Source of the DNA: Streptomyces sp. NBC_00224
GTDB taxonomy: Bacteria > Actinomycetota > Actinomycetes > Streptomycetales > Streptomycetaceae
Assembly (NCBI RefSeq): GCF_041435195.1
Contig: NZ_CP108106.1
Span: 7,639,001-7,703,000, forward strand
DNA: 64,000 bases
Direction: 5' to 3'
The notes beneath the pieces are model-generated. The model saw only the letters and a program-made list of their open reading frames with translations. It was not told the DNA's origin and ran no database searches. The number at the start of each line of letters is the position of its first letter. Position 1 is the stretch's first letter. This document shows positions 48,639 through 56,755 of the stretch, in pieces. The translations under genes and the position numbers were made by a program.

Positions 48639-50210
48639 ATGTCCCGCAGAGCGCTCGCCCGCGCACTGGCCCTGACGCTCACCGTCTCCGCGACCGCCCT
48701 CGCGGGCCCCACCGGCGCCCGGGCGGACGGGATACCCAAGGCGCCCGGCCACCGCCTGGTCAGCCAGTACGAGGGCGCCCCCGCCACCGCCGCGCCGGTC
48801 CCCGGGCCGGCTCCCGCCCAGCACCCCTACCTCGCCTCCAACGGGCGCAGCGGGATGCACAGCGACGCCTGGGGCAGCGGCACCCACCCGTACGCGGGCC
48901 CGCTGGGCCGGGATCCACAGGTGACCAGCGAGCAGATCGCGGCCCTCGGCGGTGAGTGCGCCACGGCGACGTTCGACGCGGCCGGGCGGCTGATCACCGT
49001 CTGCGGCACCTTCCAGGGCTTCGAACTGAAGCTCCTGGAACCCCGCACGCTCGCCACGCTCGCGGAGTACCGGCTTCCGCAGCGCTCCTCCACCGTCGAG
49101 GCGATCACCCGCCTGGACTTCTCGAAGATCTTCAAGGACACCTCGGGCGGGGCCTACTTCTACCTCGACAACGAGGACCGCGTGGTCCTCGCCGACTCCC
49201 GCCACCACATCCTGCGCATCGCGCACGAGCGGAGCGCGGACGGCAGTTGGCGCTTCGCCGTCGTGGACGACTGGGACCTGACCGGTGCGGTCCCGCACGA
49301 CTGCGTCAGCTGGACCAACCTCTTCCCCAGCGGCATCTGCGACCCGGTCACCTCCGTGATGCCGGACTGGCAGGGCCGCATCTGGTGGGTGACGCGGCTC
49401 GGCCGGGTGGGCACGGTGGACCCCGGCACGGGCCGGATCCGCTCGGTCGAGCTGCCGGGGGAGGAGATCCAGAACTCCTTCTCGGTGGCCGAGGACGGCG
49501 TCTCCATCGTCTCCGACCACGCCCTGTACAGCTTCCGCGCGGGCGCCGACGGCACACCGGTGGTGCGGTGGCGCCAGACGTACGACCGCGGCACGGGCAC
49601 CAAGCCCGGCTCGGTGAACCAGGGTTCGGGCACCACCCCGGACCTCTTCGGCGACGGCTATGTGGCCATCACCGACAACGCGGACGACCGTATGAACGTG
49701 GTCGTCTACCGGCGCGGCACGGACATCCCGGACGACCGGCGCGTGGTCTGCAAGATCCCGGTCTTCGGGTCGGGCCGGTCGACCACGGACAACTCCCTGA
49801 TCACCTGGGGCAACAGCATCGTCGTCGAGAACAACTACGGCTATGAGAACGTCACCTCGCTGACCTTCGGTCGGAGCGTGACCGGCGGGGCGACCCGCAT
49901 CGACGTGCGCCCCGACGGCAGCGGTTGCGACACGGTGTGGGAGAGCGCCGTCCGCTCCCCCTCGACTGTTCCGAAGCTCTCGACGGCGAACGGGCTTCTC
50001 TACTTCTACGAGAAGGAACCCAACGCCCTGGGCATCGACGCCTGGTATCTGACCGCCGTCGACTTCCGTACGGGCGCGGTGCGCTGGAAGCGGCTGACGG
50101 GCACCGGCCCCGCGTACGACAACAACTGGGCGCCCGTGACGATCGGCCCGGACGGCACGGCGTACGTGGGGGTCTTCAACGGGATCGTGGCGGTGCGCGA
50201 CCGGGACTGA
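48639..50210 (+). CDS. Secreted beta-propeller-like protein
   Basis: This 523-residue protein has a Sec signal (MSRRALARALALTLTVSATA, then LAGPTGARA with a cleavage site). The mature part is rich in beta strands with propeller-type repeats: ATATFDAAGRLITVCGTFQG, SVMPDWQGRIWWVTRLGRVG, NSFSVAEDGVSIVSDHALYS and APVTIGPDGTAYVGVFNGIV. The last resembles PQQ-like blades. No PQQ-dependent dehydrogenase active site is evident. GGAGGAG precedes the ATG at 48639. The substrate is unknown. Confidence 0.8.
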   Translation: MSRRALARALALTLTVSATALAGPTGARADGIPKAPGHRLVSQYEGAPATAAPVPGPAPAQHPYLASNGRSGMHSDAWGSGTHPYAGPLGRDPQVTSEQIAALGGECATATFDAAGRLITVCGTFQGFELKLLEPRTLATLAEYRLPQRSSTVEAITRLDFSKIFKDTSGGAYFYLDNEDRVVLADSRHHILRIAHERSADGSWRFAVVDDWDLTGAVPHDCVSWTNLFPSGICDPVTSVMPDWQGRIWWVTRLGRVGTVDPGTGRIRSVELPGEEIQNSFSVAEDGVSIVSDHALYSFRAGADGTPVVRWRQTYDRGTGTKPGSVNQGSGTTPDLFGDGYVAITDNADDRMNVVVYRRGTDIPDDRRVVCKIPVFGSGRSTTDNSLITWGNSIVVENNYGYENVTSLTFGRSVTGGATRIDVRPDGSGCDTVWESAVRSPSTVPKLSTANGLLYFYEKEPNALGIDAWYLTAVDFRTGAVRWKRLTGTGPAYDNNWAPVTIGPDGTAYVGVFNGIVAVRDRD

Positions 50211-50226
50211 ACCGGGGCGCGGCCTG

Positions 50227-50619
50227 TCAGATGAGGCGGGAGCGGATGAGGAAGCGCACGCCTTCCGGGGCCTCAAGAGAGAAGCCGCTGCCGCGCCCCT
50301 CGACGACGTCGACGATCAGCCGGGTGTGCCGCCACACCTCGTGCTGACTCGTCGACATCCAGAACGGGACCGGCTCCTCGACCCCGTCGACGGCGAGGCT
50401 TTCGAGCAGGACGTCCGACCCTCCCGTACGGAACTCGCCGTCCGGGAAGCACATGGGCGCGCTGCCGTCGCAGCAGCCGCCCGACTGGTGGAACATCAGC
50501 GGCCCGTGGGCCGCCCGCAGCCGCCGTAGCAACTCGGCGGCCGCGGGGGTCAGCTCCACGCGCGCGTGGCCCGTGCCCGCGTCGCCCGTACCCGTATCGC
50601 CCGCGTTCCTGTCGGACAT
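50227..50619 (-). CDS. DUF779 family protein
   Basis: This 130-residue protein has the DUF779 core LMFHQSGGCCDGSAPMCFPD, with the conserved C-C-D-G and third cysteine, and VWRHTRLIVDVVEGRGSGFS. The family is usually next to an NAD-dependent aldehyde dehydrogenase gene and may protect or assist it, but no such gene is here. The start is ATG at 50619; the GTG at 50628 is a close alternative with a poorly spaced GAAGGG. It is convergent with the secreted propeller gene. Confidence 0.85.
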   Translation of the reverse strand: MSDRNAGDTGTGDAGTGHARVELTPAAAELLRRLRAAHGPLMFHQSGGCCDGSAPMCFPDGEFRTGGSDVLLESLAVDGVEEPVPFWMSTSQHEVWRHTRLIVDVVEGRGSGFSLEAPEGVRFLIRSRLI

Positions 50620-50707
50620 GAGGTTCACGGCCCTTCGGTCTGCGTGTCGTACCGGCCCCGCCAGCCAAGCACGGGCGGGGTTGCGGCGACGTTGCGGCGG
50701 GGCGGGC

Positions 50708-51823
50708 CTACGCCGGCGCCTGGCGCGGGTGCGGGACCGGAGCCGGGGCGGACATCAGGGAGGAGGGTGTCTGCTCGTCGTGCTGGAGCGAGACCGTCCG
50801 GGTGGGGGCCGGGATCGCGATGCCCTCCGCGCGGTAGCGCTGGTGCAGGCGCTTGATGAACTCGTGCTTGATCCGGTACTGGTCGCTGAACTCGCCCACG
50901 CCCAGGATCACGGTGAAGTTGATCCGCGAGTCGGCGAAGGTGTGGAAGCGGACGGCCGCCTCGTGGTGGGGGAGCGCGCCGGTGATGTCGATCATCACGC
51001 TGTCGATGACGTCGAGGGTCACCCGCTCGACGTGCTCCAGGTCGCTGTCGTACCCGACACCCACCTGGACGAGGATCGACAACTCCTGCTCGGGACGGCT
51101 GTAGTTGGTCATGTTCGTCCGCGCGAGACGGGCGTTGGGGATGATGACCAGGTTGTTCGACAGGTTGCGCACCACGGTGTTGCGCCAGTTGATGTCGACG
51201 ACGTATCCCTCCTCGCCGCTGCTGAGCCGCATGTAGTCACCGGGCTGCACCGTCTTGGAGGCGAGGATGTGCACACCCGCGAAGAGGTTGGCCAGGGTGT
51301 CCTGGAGCGCCAGCGCGACCGCGAGGCCGCCCACGCCGAGGGCGGTGAGCAGCGGGGCTATGGAGATGCCCAGGGTGTCGAGGGCGACCAGCGAGCCCAT
51401 CGCGACCACCACGACCCGGGTGATGTTGACGAAGATGGTGGCCGACCCGGCCACCCCGGTCCGCGACTGCGCCACGGACTGCACCAGGCCTGCGATGACA
51501 CGGGCCGTGGAGAGCGTGGTGACCAGGATGAGCACGGCGGTCAGCGAATGGTTGACGATCGCCGCCATCCGCGTGGTGAGCGGCAGCGCCGAGGCCGCCG
51601 CCGCGGTGCCCGCGATGACGGCGGCCCAGGGGGCGACGGTGCGCAGCGCGTCGACGATGACGTCGTCCCCGCTCCACCGCGTTCTGAGGGCGTGCTTGCC
51701 CAGCCACCGCAGCAGGGCGCGCAGGAGGACCGCGGCGACGAGCCCCGCGGCCAGCGCGATGGCGGCGACCACCCAGTCGTGCACGACCAGGCCCCGGGTC
51801 AACGGACGCCCTCCGAGCCGCAC
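50708..51823 (-). CDS. MscS-family mechanosensitive ion channel
   Basis: This 371-residue protein has about four membrane spans, ending in the pore helix VGGLAVALALQDTLANLFAG, the alanine/glycine-rich MscS TM3. The beta domain that follows opens with TVQPGDYMRLSSGEEGYVVD and includes NLVIIPNARLARTNMTNYSR. The C-terminal domain is DSRINFTVILGVGEF. It should relieve osmotic downshock and may regulate solute loss. The first residues overlap the upstream minus-strand short frame. The 21-bp tandem repeats start at 51825, just upstream. Confidence 0.9.
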   Translation of the reverse strand: MRLGGRPLTRGLVVHDWVVAAIALAAGLVAAVLLRALLRWLGKHALRTRWSGDDVIVDALRTVAPWAAVIAGTAAAASALPLTTRMAAIVNHSLTAVLILVTTLSTARVIAGLVQSVAQSRTGVAGSATIFVNITRVVVVAMGSLVALDTLGISIAPLLTALGVGGLAVALALQDTLANLFAGVHILASKTVQPGDYMRLSSGEEGYVVDINWRNTVVRNLSNNLVIIPNARLARTNMTNYSRPEQELSILVQVGVGYDSDLEHVERVTLDVIDSVMIDITGALPHHEAAVRFHTFADSRINFTVILGVGEFSDQYRIKHEFIKRLHQRYRAEGIAIPAPTRTVSLQHDEQTPSSLMSAPAPVPHPRQAPA

Positions 51824-52023
51824 CGGGCCGGAGAAACACCGTGCGGGGCCGGAGAAACACCGTGCGGGGCCGGAGAGACTCCGCGCCGGGCCGGGGAAAC
51901 GCCGTGGGTGGCCACCGGCCGCCGTATGTGAAGTGTCGCCATCTTGTCACCTGTCAGTTCGTCGTGCGTGAAGCCTCGTTCGGGGTCCGCGTACACGCCG
52001 AACGGGCTGCCATCCTGCCCCAT
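51799..52023 (-). CDS. Possible short protein ending in GVSPAPH heptapeptide repeats
   Basis: The frame starts MGQDGSPFGVYADPERGFTH (ATG 52023-52021; a GTG at 52059 is possible), continues DELTGDKMATLHI, and then has four heptads of the type GVSPARR/GVSPAPH before TGA. The heptads are encoded by the 21-bp tandem repeats at 51825-51908. The non-repeat half looks like genuine protein. The 3' end overlaps the MscS start by 25 bp. Evidence for translation is weak, as there is no clear ribosome binding site. Confidence 0.35.
   Translation of the reverse strand: MGQDGSPFGVYADPERGFTHDELTGDKMATLHIRRPVATHGVSPARRGVSPAPHGVSPAPHGVSPARCGSEGVR
51825..51908. repeat. Four tandem 21-bp repeats
   Basis: GGGCCGGAGAAACACCGTGC recurs exactly in the first two units (51825, 51846). 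It is diverged in units three (51867) and four (51888). A 21-bp period keeps any frame open, so the array either extends a short protein on the minus strand or is a variable-number tandem repeat in the MscS leader. Confidence 0.75.
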
Positions 52024-52070
52024 GGGCAGAGTGACGTCGCAGGTGGGCCGGGGTGACACCGGGCACCCGC

Positions 52071-53135
52071 TCAGCCGCGCAGGGTCTCGCCCAGATCCCG
52101 GGCCACCGGGTCCTCGGGAGCGGTGAGTCCGGCGCGTTCGGCGAGCACACCGCCCTGGAAGCGGCTTTCGGCGCCCAGCTCCTCAAGGAGATCCGCGATG
52201 TGGCGGCGGCAGGTGCGCAGGGACATGCCCATGCGCCGGGCGATCACCTCGTCCTTGGCGCCCTCCGCGAGCAGCCCCACCAGCGCCCGCCGCAGACTGT
52301 GGCCGACCTCCTTGTACGCGGCCTCGCTGGTGCCCAGGAACGGGGTCGCGCCGGACCAGTGCTGCTCGAACACCCGGCAGAGGTAGGCGACCACATCGGG
52401 GTCCCGGACGAGCACCGCGCCCTCGCCCGACCCGCCGTCCGCCCGCCGGGGCAGAAAGGCCACGGCCCGGTCGAACACCACGGCGCGGTCGGGCAGTTCG
52501 GCGGCGGTGCGGTACTCGGCACCGGCCTCGGCGAGCGTCTCCACGTACCCCTGGGTGGACAGGCTGGCGCGCGCCGAGTGCTGGTAGAGCGTGCGCATCC
52601 GGATGCCGCGGCGGAGCATCGCCAGATCGCGGTCGATGGCGTCCCCGAGGCGGTGGGGTGCGCGGCCGCCGCCCGGCTGGATGCTGAACACCTCCTCCCG
52701 GCAGCCCGCCGCCGCCTCGGTGAGCATCGCCGACGCGGCCGACAGGTCGGGCAGCAGGTCGATGCCCTCCTGGTGGTTGCGCCGGCGCCGGGCGGCGCGG
52801 TAGTGCGGCATGAGGGAGTGCAGATCGTCGCGTACGGACTGGGCGTGCGCCGCGTCCTGTGCGAGCCGCGCCTCCAGTGGACCCACCACCTCCGCCGCGG
52901 CGGCGTCGGGACTGACCGGTATGAGCTCCTCGGGTCTGCCCGGAGCGGGGCGCAGCAGCCGGAGCAGCAGCAGGGTCCGGCAGGCCGCCTCGACCTCCTC
53001 CTGGGTCAGGCCGAGTGCCGGGGGCGCGTCGGGCGGCCACCGCTTGAGGCTGCCCCGTGACAGCACGTACTCGAAGACGGCGACGGCTCTCGCGTCCAGC
53101 TGCGGCAGCTCGTCCAAGTTTGCCCCGATAGTCAT
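52071..53135 (-). CDS. LuxR-type HTH regulator next to the lanthipeptide genes
   Basis: This 354-residue protein has a large N-terminal region (LDARAVAVFEYVLSRGSLKR at the start; EVFSIQPGGGRAPHRLGDAI in a phospholipase D-like/effector segment). A C-terminal LuxR helix-turn-helix follows: EVIARRMGMSLRTCRRHIAD. This is the streptomycete TrmB/LuxR hybrid type common beside RiPP and other secondary-metabolite clusters. GGGGGAAACTC precedes the ATG at 53135. It is divergent from the small exported peptide and lanthipeptide synthetase genes and is the best candidate for their regulator. Confidence 0.85.
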   Translation of the reverse strand: MTIGANLDELPQLDARAVAVFEYVLSRGSLKRWPPDAPPALGLTQEEVEAACRTLLLLRLLRPAPGRPEELIPVSPDAAAAEVVGPLEARLAQDAAHAQSVRDDLHSLMPHYRAARRRRNHQEGIDLLPDLSAASAMLTEAAAGCREEVFSIQPGGGRAPHRLGDAIDRDLAMLRRGIRMRTLYQHSARASLSTQGYVETLAEAGAEYRTAAELPDRAVVFDRAVAFLPRRADGGSGEGAVLVRDPDVVAYLCRVFEQHWSGATPFLGTSEAAYKEVGHSLRRALVGLLAEGAKDEVIARRMGMSLRTCRRHIADLLEELGAESRFQGGVLAERAGLTAPEDPVARDLGETLRG

Positions 53136-53320
53136 GAGTTTCCCCCGCAATGCGGCCGTACTACTTCGTTGCCATGCAGGCTATTGCCAGGTCAAAGCGC
53201 TGGACCAACGGGGCCCGCCGGGATGAACTTTGGGCGTCGGGCCGGGCAAACCCCGCCAGGACGACATTTGGGACCCCGCGTGTCCGTGAGTTCATGATCT
53301 CCCGACCCTGGAGCCGTGCC

Positions 53321-53503
53321 ATGCCCGGAGCAGTCCGCTGTCTACTCGTCCTCACAGTCCTGATGGTCGGGGGCGCGTGCGTCACCGCGGCGAACGGCGG
53401 GCCGGGGACGGCGGTCGGAGTGCACGGTGGTGCGACGGCGACGGTCGCCGCGGACATCCTCGACACGAGCTGGGGCGACGACTACATACGGCCCGAGCGC
53501 TAG
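53321..53503 (+). CDS. Small exported peptide upstream of the lanthipeptide synthetase
   Basis: The 60-residue product begins MPGAVRCLLVLTVLMVGGAC, a signal-peptide-like hydrophobic segment, and ends TSWGDDYIRPER. The cysteine after VGGA might be lipidated, but the lipobox is weak. GGAG lies seven bases before the ATG at 53321; an ATG at 53294 is an alternative start. It sits between the divergent LuxR gene and the synthetase, 46 nt before the latter. It lacks the Ser/Thr/Cys-rich tail of a lanthipeptide precursor, so it is probably accessory. Confidence 0.55.
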   Translation: MPGAVRCLLVLTVLMVGGACVTAANGGPGTAVGVHGGATATVAADILDTSWGDDYIRPER

Positions 53504-53549
53504 GCCCAAGACCCCACCCCTTCTTCTGCGAACAGTGAGGTCGAACAGC

Positions 53550-56492
53550 GTGTCCACCCTCCCCGCGGCACCGCCGCCCGCCCCGTTCCCGGCTCTCCCC
53601 GGGCCCCGGCGGGCACGCGCCGAACGTCCGGCGGACCTCGCGCTGTTGCCCGATCTGGTACGCGCGGCCATCGCCCGGTCCGGGGAGGGTTCGGCGCTCC
53701 GGGGCGAGCCCGAGCCTGACGGGGCAGCGGACTGGACCGTGGAGCCGGGCGACTTCTGGTGCCACGTCGTGCCCGCCGGGGCCGCCCGCCGCACCCAGGG
53801 CTGGAAACTCCATGTCTCGGCCACCCCGCTCTCCGCGCCCCTGGCCCTGGCCCGGTCCGCCGAGGTGCTCGTCGCCCACCGGGCCGCCTTCAAGTTCGCG
53901 GGCAGCCCCGCCCGGGTCGCGGCCCTCGTCTCCGGGCGCTACGAGCGCGGTGGGGGCGGCAAGTTCATCACCGTGTACCCGGCCGACGACGACCACTTCC
54001 GGCTGCTCGCCGAGGAACTGCACCTCGCCACCGTCGGGCTGCCCGGCCCCGCGGTCCTCTCCGACCGTCGCTATCTGCCCGGGAGCCAGGTCTACTACCG
54101 GTACGGCGTGTTCGCCGCCGCCCCCGACCTCACCGCCGACGGCTGCTTCGCCACGCGGCTGACCGACCCCGAGGGGCGCCCCGTCGCCGACGAGCGGAAC
54201 GCCTGGTTCAGCCCGCCGGCCTGGGCGGGCGACCCGTTCCCCGACCGTCCGGCGGCCCCGGCCCGCAGCAAGGCCACGGCCAAGCCGGTCCTGCTGAACG
54301 ACCGCTATCTCGTACGCGGCGCGATCCAGCACTCCAACAAGGGCGGGGTGTTCCGGGCCGAGGACACCAGGACCGACACCCAGGTCGTCGTCAAGCAGGC
54401 GCGGCCCCACGTGGGAGCGGGCCTGGAGGGGCTGGACGTCCGCGACCTGCTGCGCCGGGAGGCGGCACTGCTCGACCGCCTCGGGAGGGTCCGCCCGGAC
54501 CGGGTCCCGCGCCTGGTCGAGGTGTTCGAGCAGCAGGGCAGCGAGTTCCTGGCAACCGAGTCGGTACCGGGCGCGACCCTGCGGCGCACCGTCGCCGAGC
54601 GCCTGATCCAGGACGGGACCGGCTGCCCCGACGACCGTACGGCCGACTCCCTGGTCTGGCAGCTCGTCGAACTGGTCGGCACCGCCCATGAACTGGGCGT
54701 CACCCTCCACGACTTCAACCCCAACAACGTGATGGTCACGCCGGACGGCCAACTCCTGCTGATCGACCTGGAGATGGCGGCGCGGGAGGGCGAGCGCTGG
54801 GTACTGGGCGCCACCCCCGGCTACACCGCCCCCGAACTGCGCGCCCTGGACCAGGTGGCGCCCGCGTCGGCGCCGAGCGTCGACCTGTATGCCCTGGGGG
54901 CGACGGTCCTGCACGCGCTCAGCGGCGCCGACCCGCTCTTCGCGCCGGACCGGCCGGGCGCCGGGGCCCGGCCGGAGGAGGAGCGCCTGGCAGGCCTTGT
55001 GGGGCTGCTGGCCCGCGACAACCCGCTGGTACGCCGCTTCTCGCCGCTGATACGGGGGTTGATGCGGGACGACCCCGCCGACCGCTGGACGCTGGAGCGG
55101 GCGCGGCAGTTCGTCACCGGGTCCGCGGCGGCGGACGCGGACGCCGTCGCGGTGCAGGCGGCGCCCGCGGCCTCGGTGTTGCCGCCTGCCACCCGTACGT
55201 CAACCGACGCGGAGCCGACCGATGCCGCGCACACCCGCGCGCGGCTGCTGTACGACGGTGTCGCCCACCTCCTCGCCACCATGCGTCCGCACGACACCGA
55301 GCGGCTCTGGGCCTCGGAGGCGTTCGGCGAGACATGCGACCCGGTGGCCGTGCAGCACGGTTCGGCGGGCGGCGTGAGCGTACTGGCCCGGGCGCTGCGA
55401 CACTGGGACGAAGACGCCGAAGGAACAACAGACATACAGACGACGCCTGTTGGGCTTGCGGCACTCGTCACGCGGGGCGCGCTGCGCGAGGGGCTGCGGT
55501 CCGCCGCGTACTGGACCGCGGACCGGCAGGACGCCCTGCCCGGGGACCTCCCCGGCCTGCACTTCGGCCGCTCGGGCACGGCGTGGGCCCTGCTGGACGC
55601 CGCCCGGGCGCTGGACGACACCGCGCTCGCCGCACGCGCCGCCGCACTCGCCCTGGCGCTCCCGGTCGAGTGGCCCAACCCCGACGTCTGCCACGGCGCG
55701 GCCGGATCCGGTCTGGCCCAGCTGCACTTCTGGCGCACCACCGGGGACCCGCGCTTCCTCGACCGTGTCACGCGGGCCGCCGACGGGCTGCTCGCGGCGG
55801 CCCGGCGCACCCCGGAGGGGATCTTCTGGCCGGTGCCGGAGGACTTCGCGTCCGCCCTCGCGGGAGCCTGGCACTACGGCTTCGCGCACGGCGTGGCCGG
55901 CGTCGGCACCTTCCTGCTGCTCGCGGCCGATGCCACGGGGGAGGAGCGCTTCCTCGGCGCGGCCGTCGAGGCGGGTGCCACGCTGGCCGCCGCGGCCCGC
56001 AGGGGGCCCGCGGGTGCGCTGTGGCCGGTCGACCGCGCCCGCCACCTCGCCGACTCCCCGGAGCTCGCCCGGCACTGGTGCAGCGGCTCGTCCGGAGTGG
56101 GCACCTTCCTGGTCCGGCTCTGGTCGGCCACCGGCGCGCACGACGACGCCCTGCGCGAGCTGGTGGAGGGCGCGGCCCTCGCCGTACGGGCAGGCAGGGT
56201 GACCGACTCGACCTCTACCTGCCACGGGCTTGCGGGCAACGCCGAATTCCTGCTCGACGCGGCGGAGTTGACGGGCGACGCGCACCACCTCGCCGGAGCG
56301 GAGTCGCTGGTCGAGCACCTGGCGGCGCAGGCGGTCCTGCACGACGGCCGTCTGCTGGTGCCCGACGAGAACCGCAAGACGGTGCTCGCCGAGTACGCCA
56401 CCGGCCTGGGCGGAAGCCTCTCGCTGCTGCTGCGCATGCGGTTCGGCGGCCCCCGCGCGTGGCTGCCCGAGGGCGAACGCGCCCACCCCTGA
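53550..56492 (+). CDS. Class IV lanthipeptide synthetase (LanL)
   Basis: This 980-residue tri-functional enzyme installs thioether rings in the precursor. The N-terminal lyase region includes the family block RRTQGWKLHVSATPLSAPLA. The Ser/Thr kinase domain (from NDRYLVRGAIQHSNKGGVF; catalytic loop LHDFNPNNVMV; LLIDLEMA) phosphorylates Ser/Thr. The LanC-like cyclase follows from LLYDGVAHLL onward. The cyclase keeps zinc ligands in RHWCSGSSG and TCHGLAGNAEF, which separates class IV (LanL) from zinc-free class III (LanKC). The GTG at 53550 was chosen for GAGG nine bases upstream. Confidence 0.85.
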   Translation: MSTLPAAPPPAPFPALPGPRRARAERPADLALLPDLVRAAIARSGEGSALRGEPEPDGAADWTVEPGDFWCHVVPAGAARRTQGWKLHVSATPLSAPLALARSAEVLVAHRAAFKFAGSPARVAALVSGRYERGGGGKFITVYPADDDHFRLLAEELHLATVGLPGPAVLSDRRYLPGSQVYYRYGVFAAAPDLTADGCFATRLTDPEGRPVADERNAWFSPPAWAGDPFPDRPAAPARSKATAKPVLLNDRYLVRGAIQHSNKGGVFRAEDTRTDTQVVVKQARPHVGAGLEGLDVRDLLRREAALLDRLGRVRPDRVPRLVEVFEQQGSEFLATESVPGATLRRTVAERLIQDGTGCPDDRTADSLVWQLVELVGTAHELGVTLHDFNPNNVMVTPDGQLLLIDLEMAAREGERWVLGATPGYTAPELRALDQVAPASAPSVDLYALGATVLHALSGADPLFAPDRPGAGARPEEERLAGLVGLLARDNPLVRRFSPLIRGLMRDDPADRWTLERARQFVTGSAAADADAVAVQAAPAASVLPPATRTSTDAEPTDAAHTRARLLYDGVAHLLATMRPHDTERLWASEAFGETCDPVAVQHGSAGGVSVLARALRHWDEDAEGTTDIQTTPVGLAALVTRGALREGLRSAAYWTADRQDALPGDLPGLHFGRSGTAWALLDAARALDDTALAARAAALALALPVEWPNPDVCHGAAGSGLAQLHFWRTTGDPRFLDRVTRAADGLLAAARRTPEGIFWPVPEDFASALAGAWHYGFAHGVAGVGTFLLLAADATGEERFLGAAVEAGATLAAAARRGPAGALWPVDRARHLADSPELARHWCSGSSGVGTFLVRLWSATGAHDDALRELVEGAALAVRAGRVTDSTSTCHGLAGNAEFLLDAAELTGDAHHLAGAESLVEHLAAQAVLHDGRLLVPDENRKTVLAEYATGLGGSLSLLLRMRFGGPRAWLPEGERAHP

Positions 56493-56496
56493 ACGT

Positions 56497-56542
56497 CCGG
56501 TGGCCACCCGGCCACCGGCAGCCGGACCCGCCCGGGTCCGGC
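56497..56542 (+). promoter_or_regulatory. Two consecutive perfect hairpins between lanL and lanA
   Basis: CCGGTGGCC (56497-56505) pairs with GGCCACCGG (56510-56518) across a 4-base loop. GCCGGACC (56521-56528) pairs with GGTCCGGC (56535-56542) across a 6-base loop. They lie after the synthetase stop and 15 nt before the precursor's ribosome binding site. They may attenuate, process or stabilise the RNA so that the precursor is made in different amounts from the enzyme. Confidence 0.6.
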
Positions 56543-56569
56543 CCACCCTCCCGAACGAAGGAGCCCATC

Positions 56570-56695
56570 ATGATGGAGCACGACATCGACGCCCTCCAGG
56601 TCCTGCCCGAGGACCTCCGTACCGAGAGCCTGGGCGGCGAGGAGCACGCCGCCGCGCTGATCACCGCCTGCCGCATCCACACCAGCGGCTGCTGA
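56570..56695 (+). CDS. Lanthipeptide precursor peptide (LanA), 41 aa
   Basis: The peptide starts MMEHDIDALQVLPEDL, an acidic amphipathic leader resembling the D-I-x-x-L...L-P-E leader of venezuelin-type class IV precursors. It ends ITACRIHTSGC, with two Cys and three Ser/Thr as ring partners. GAAGGAG precedes the ATG at 56570. Two rings are possible: Thr33 with Cys35, and Thr38 or Ser39 with Cys41 (or crossed). It is immediately downstream of the synthetase and followed by a strong terminator. The leader cleavage site is not visible. Confidence 0.8.
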   Translation: MMEHDIDALQVLPEDLRTESLGGEEHAAALITACRIHTSGC

Positions 56696-56700
56696 CGCGC

Positions 56701-56738
56701 CGGTGGAGGGGGCGGGGCCCGCCCGGCCCCCTCCACCG
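56701..56738. terminator. 13-bp hairpin between the lanthipeptide and lasso clusters
   Basis: CGGTGGAGGGGGC (56701-56713) pairs perfectly with GCCCCCTCCACCG (56726-56738) with a 12-base loop. It lies 6 nt after the lanA stop and 18 nt after the stop of the convergent transporter gene, so it probably works in both directions. Confidence 0.8.
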
Positions 56739-56755
56739 CACACCGTCTCCAGGCC

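Noticed and set aside
53550..56492. Class III (LanKC) assignment of the lanthipeptide synthetase
   Set aside because: The cyclase domain retains the cysteine and Cys-His zinc ligands (WCSGSSG, TCHG), which class III enzymes lack.
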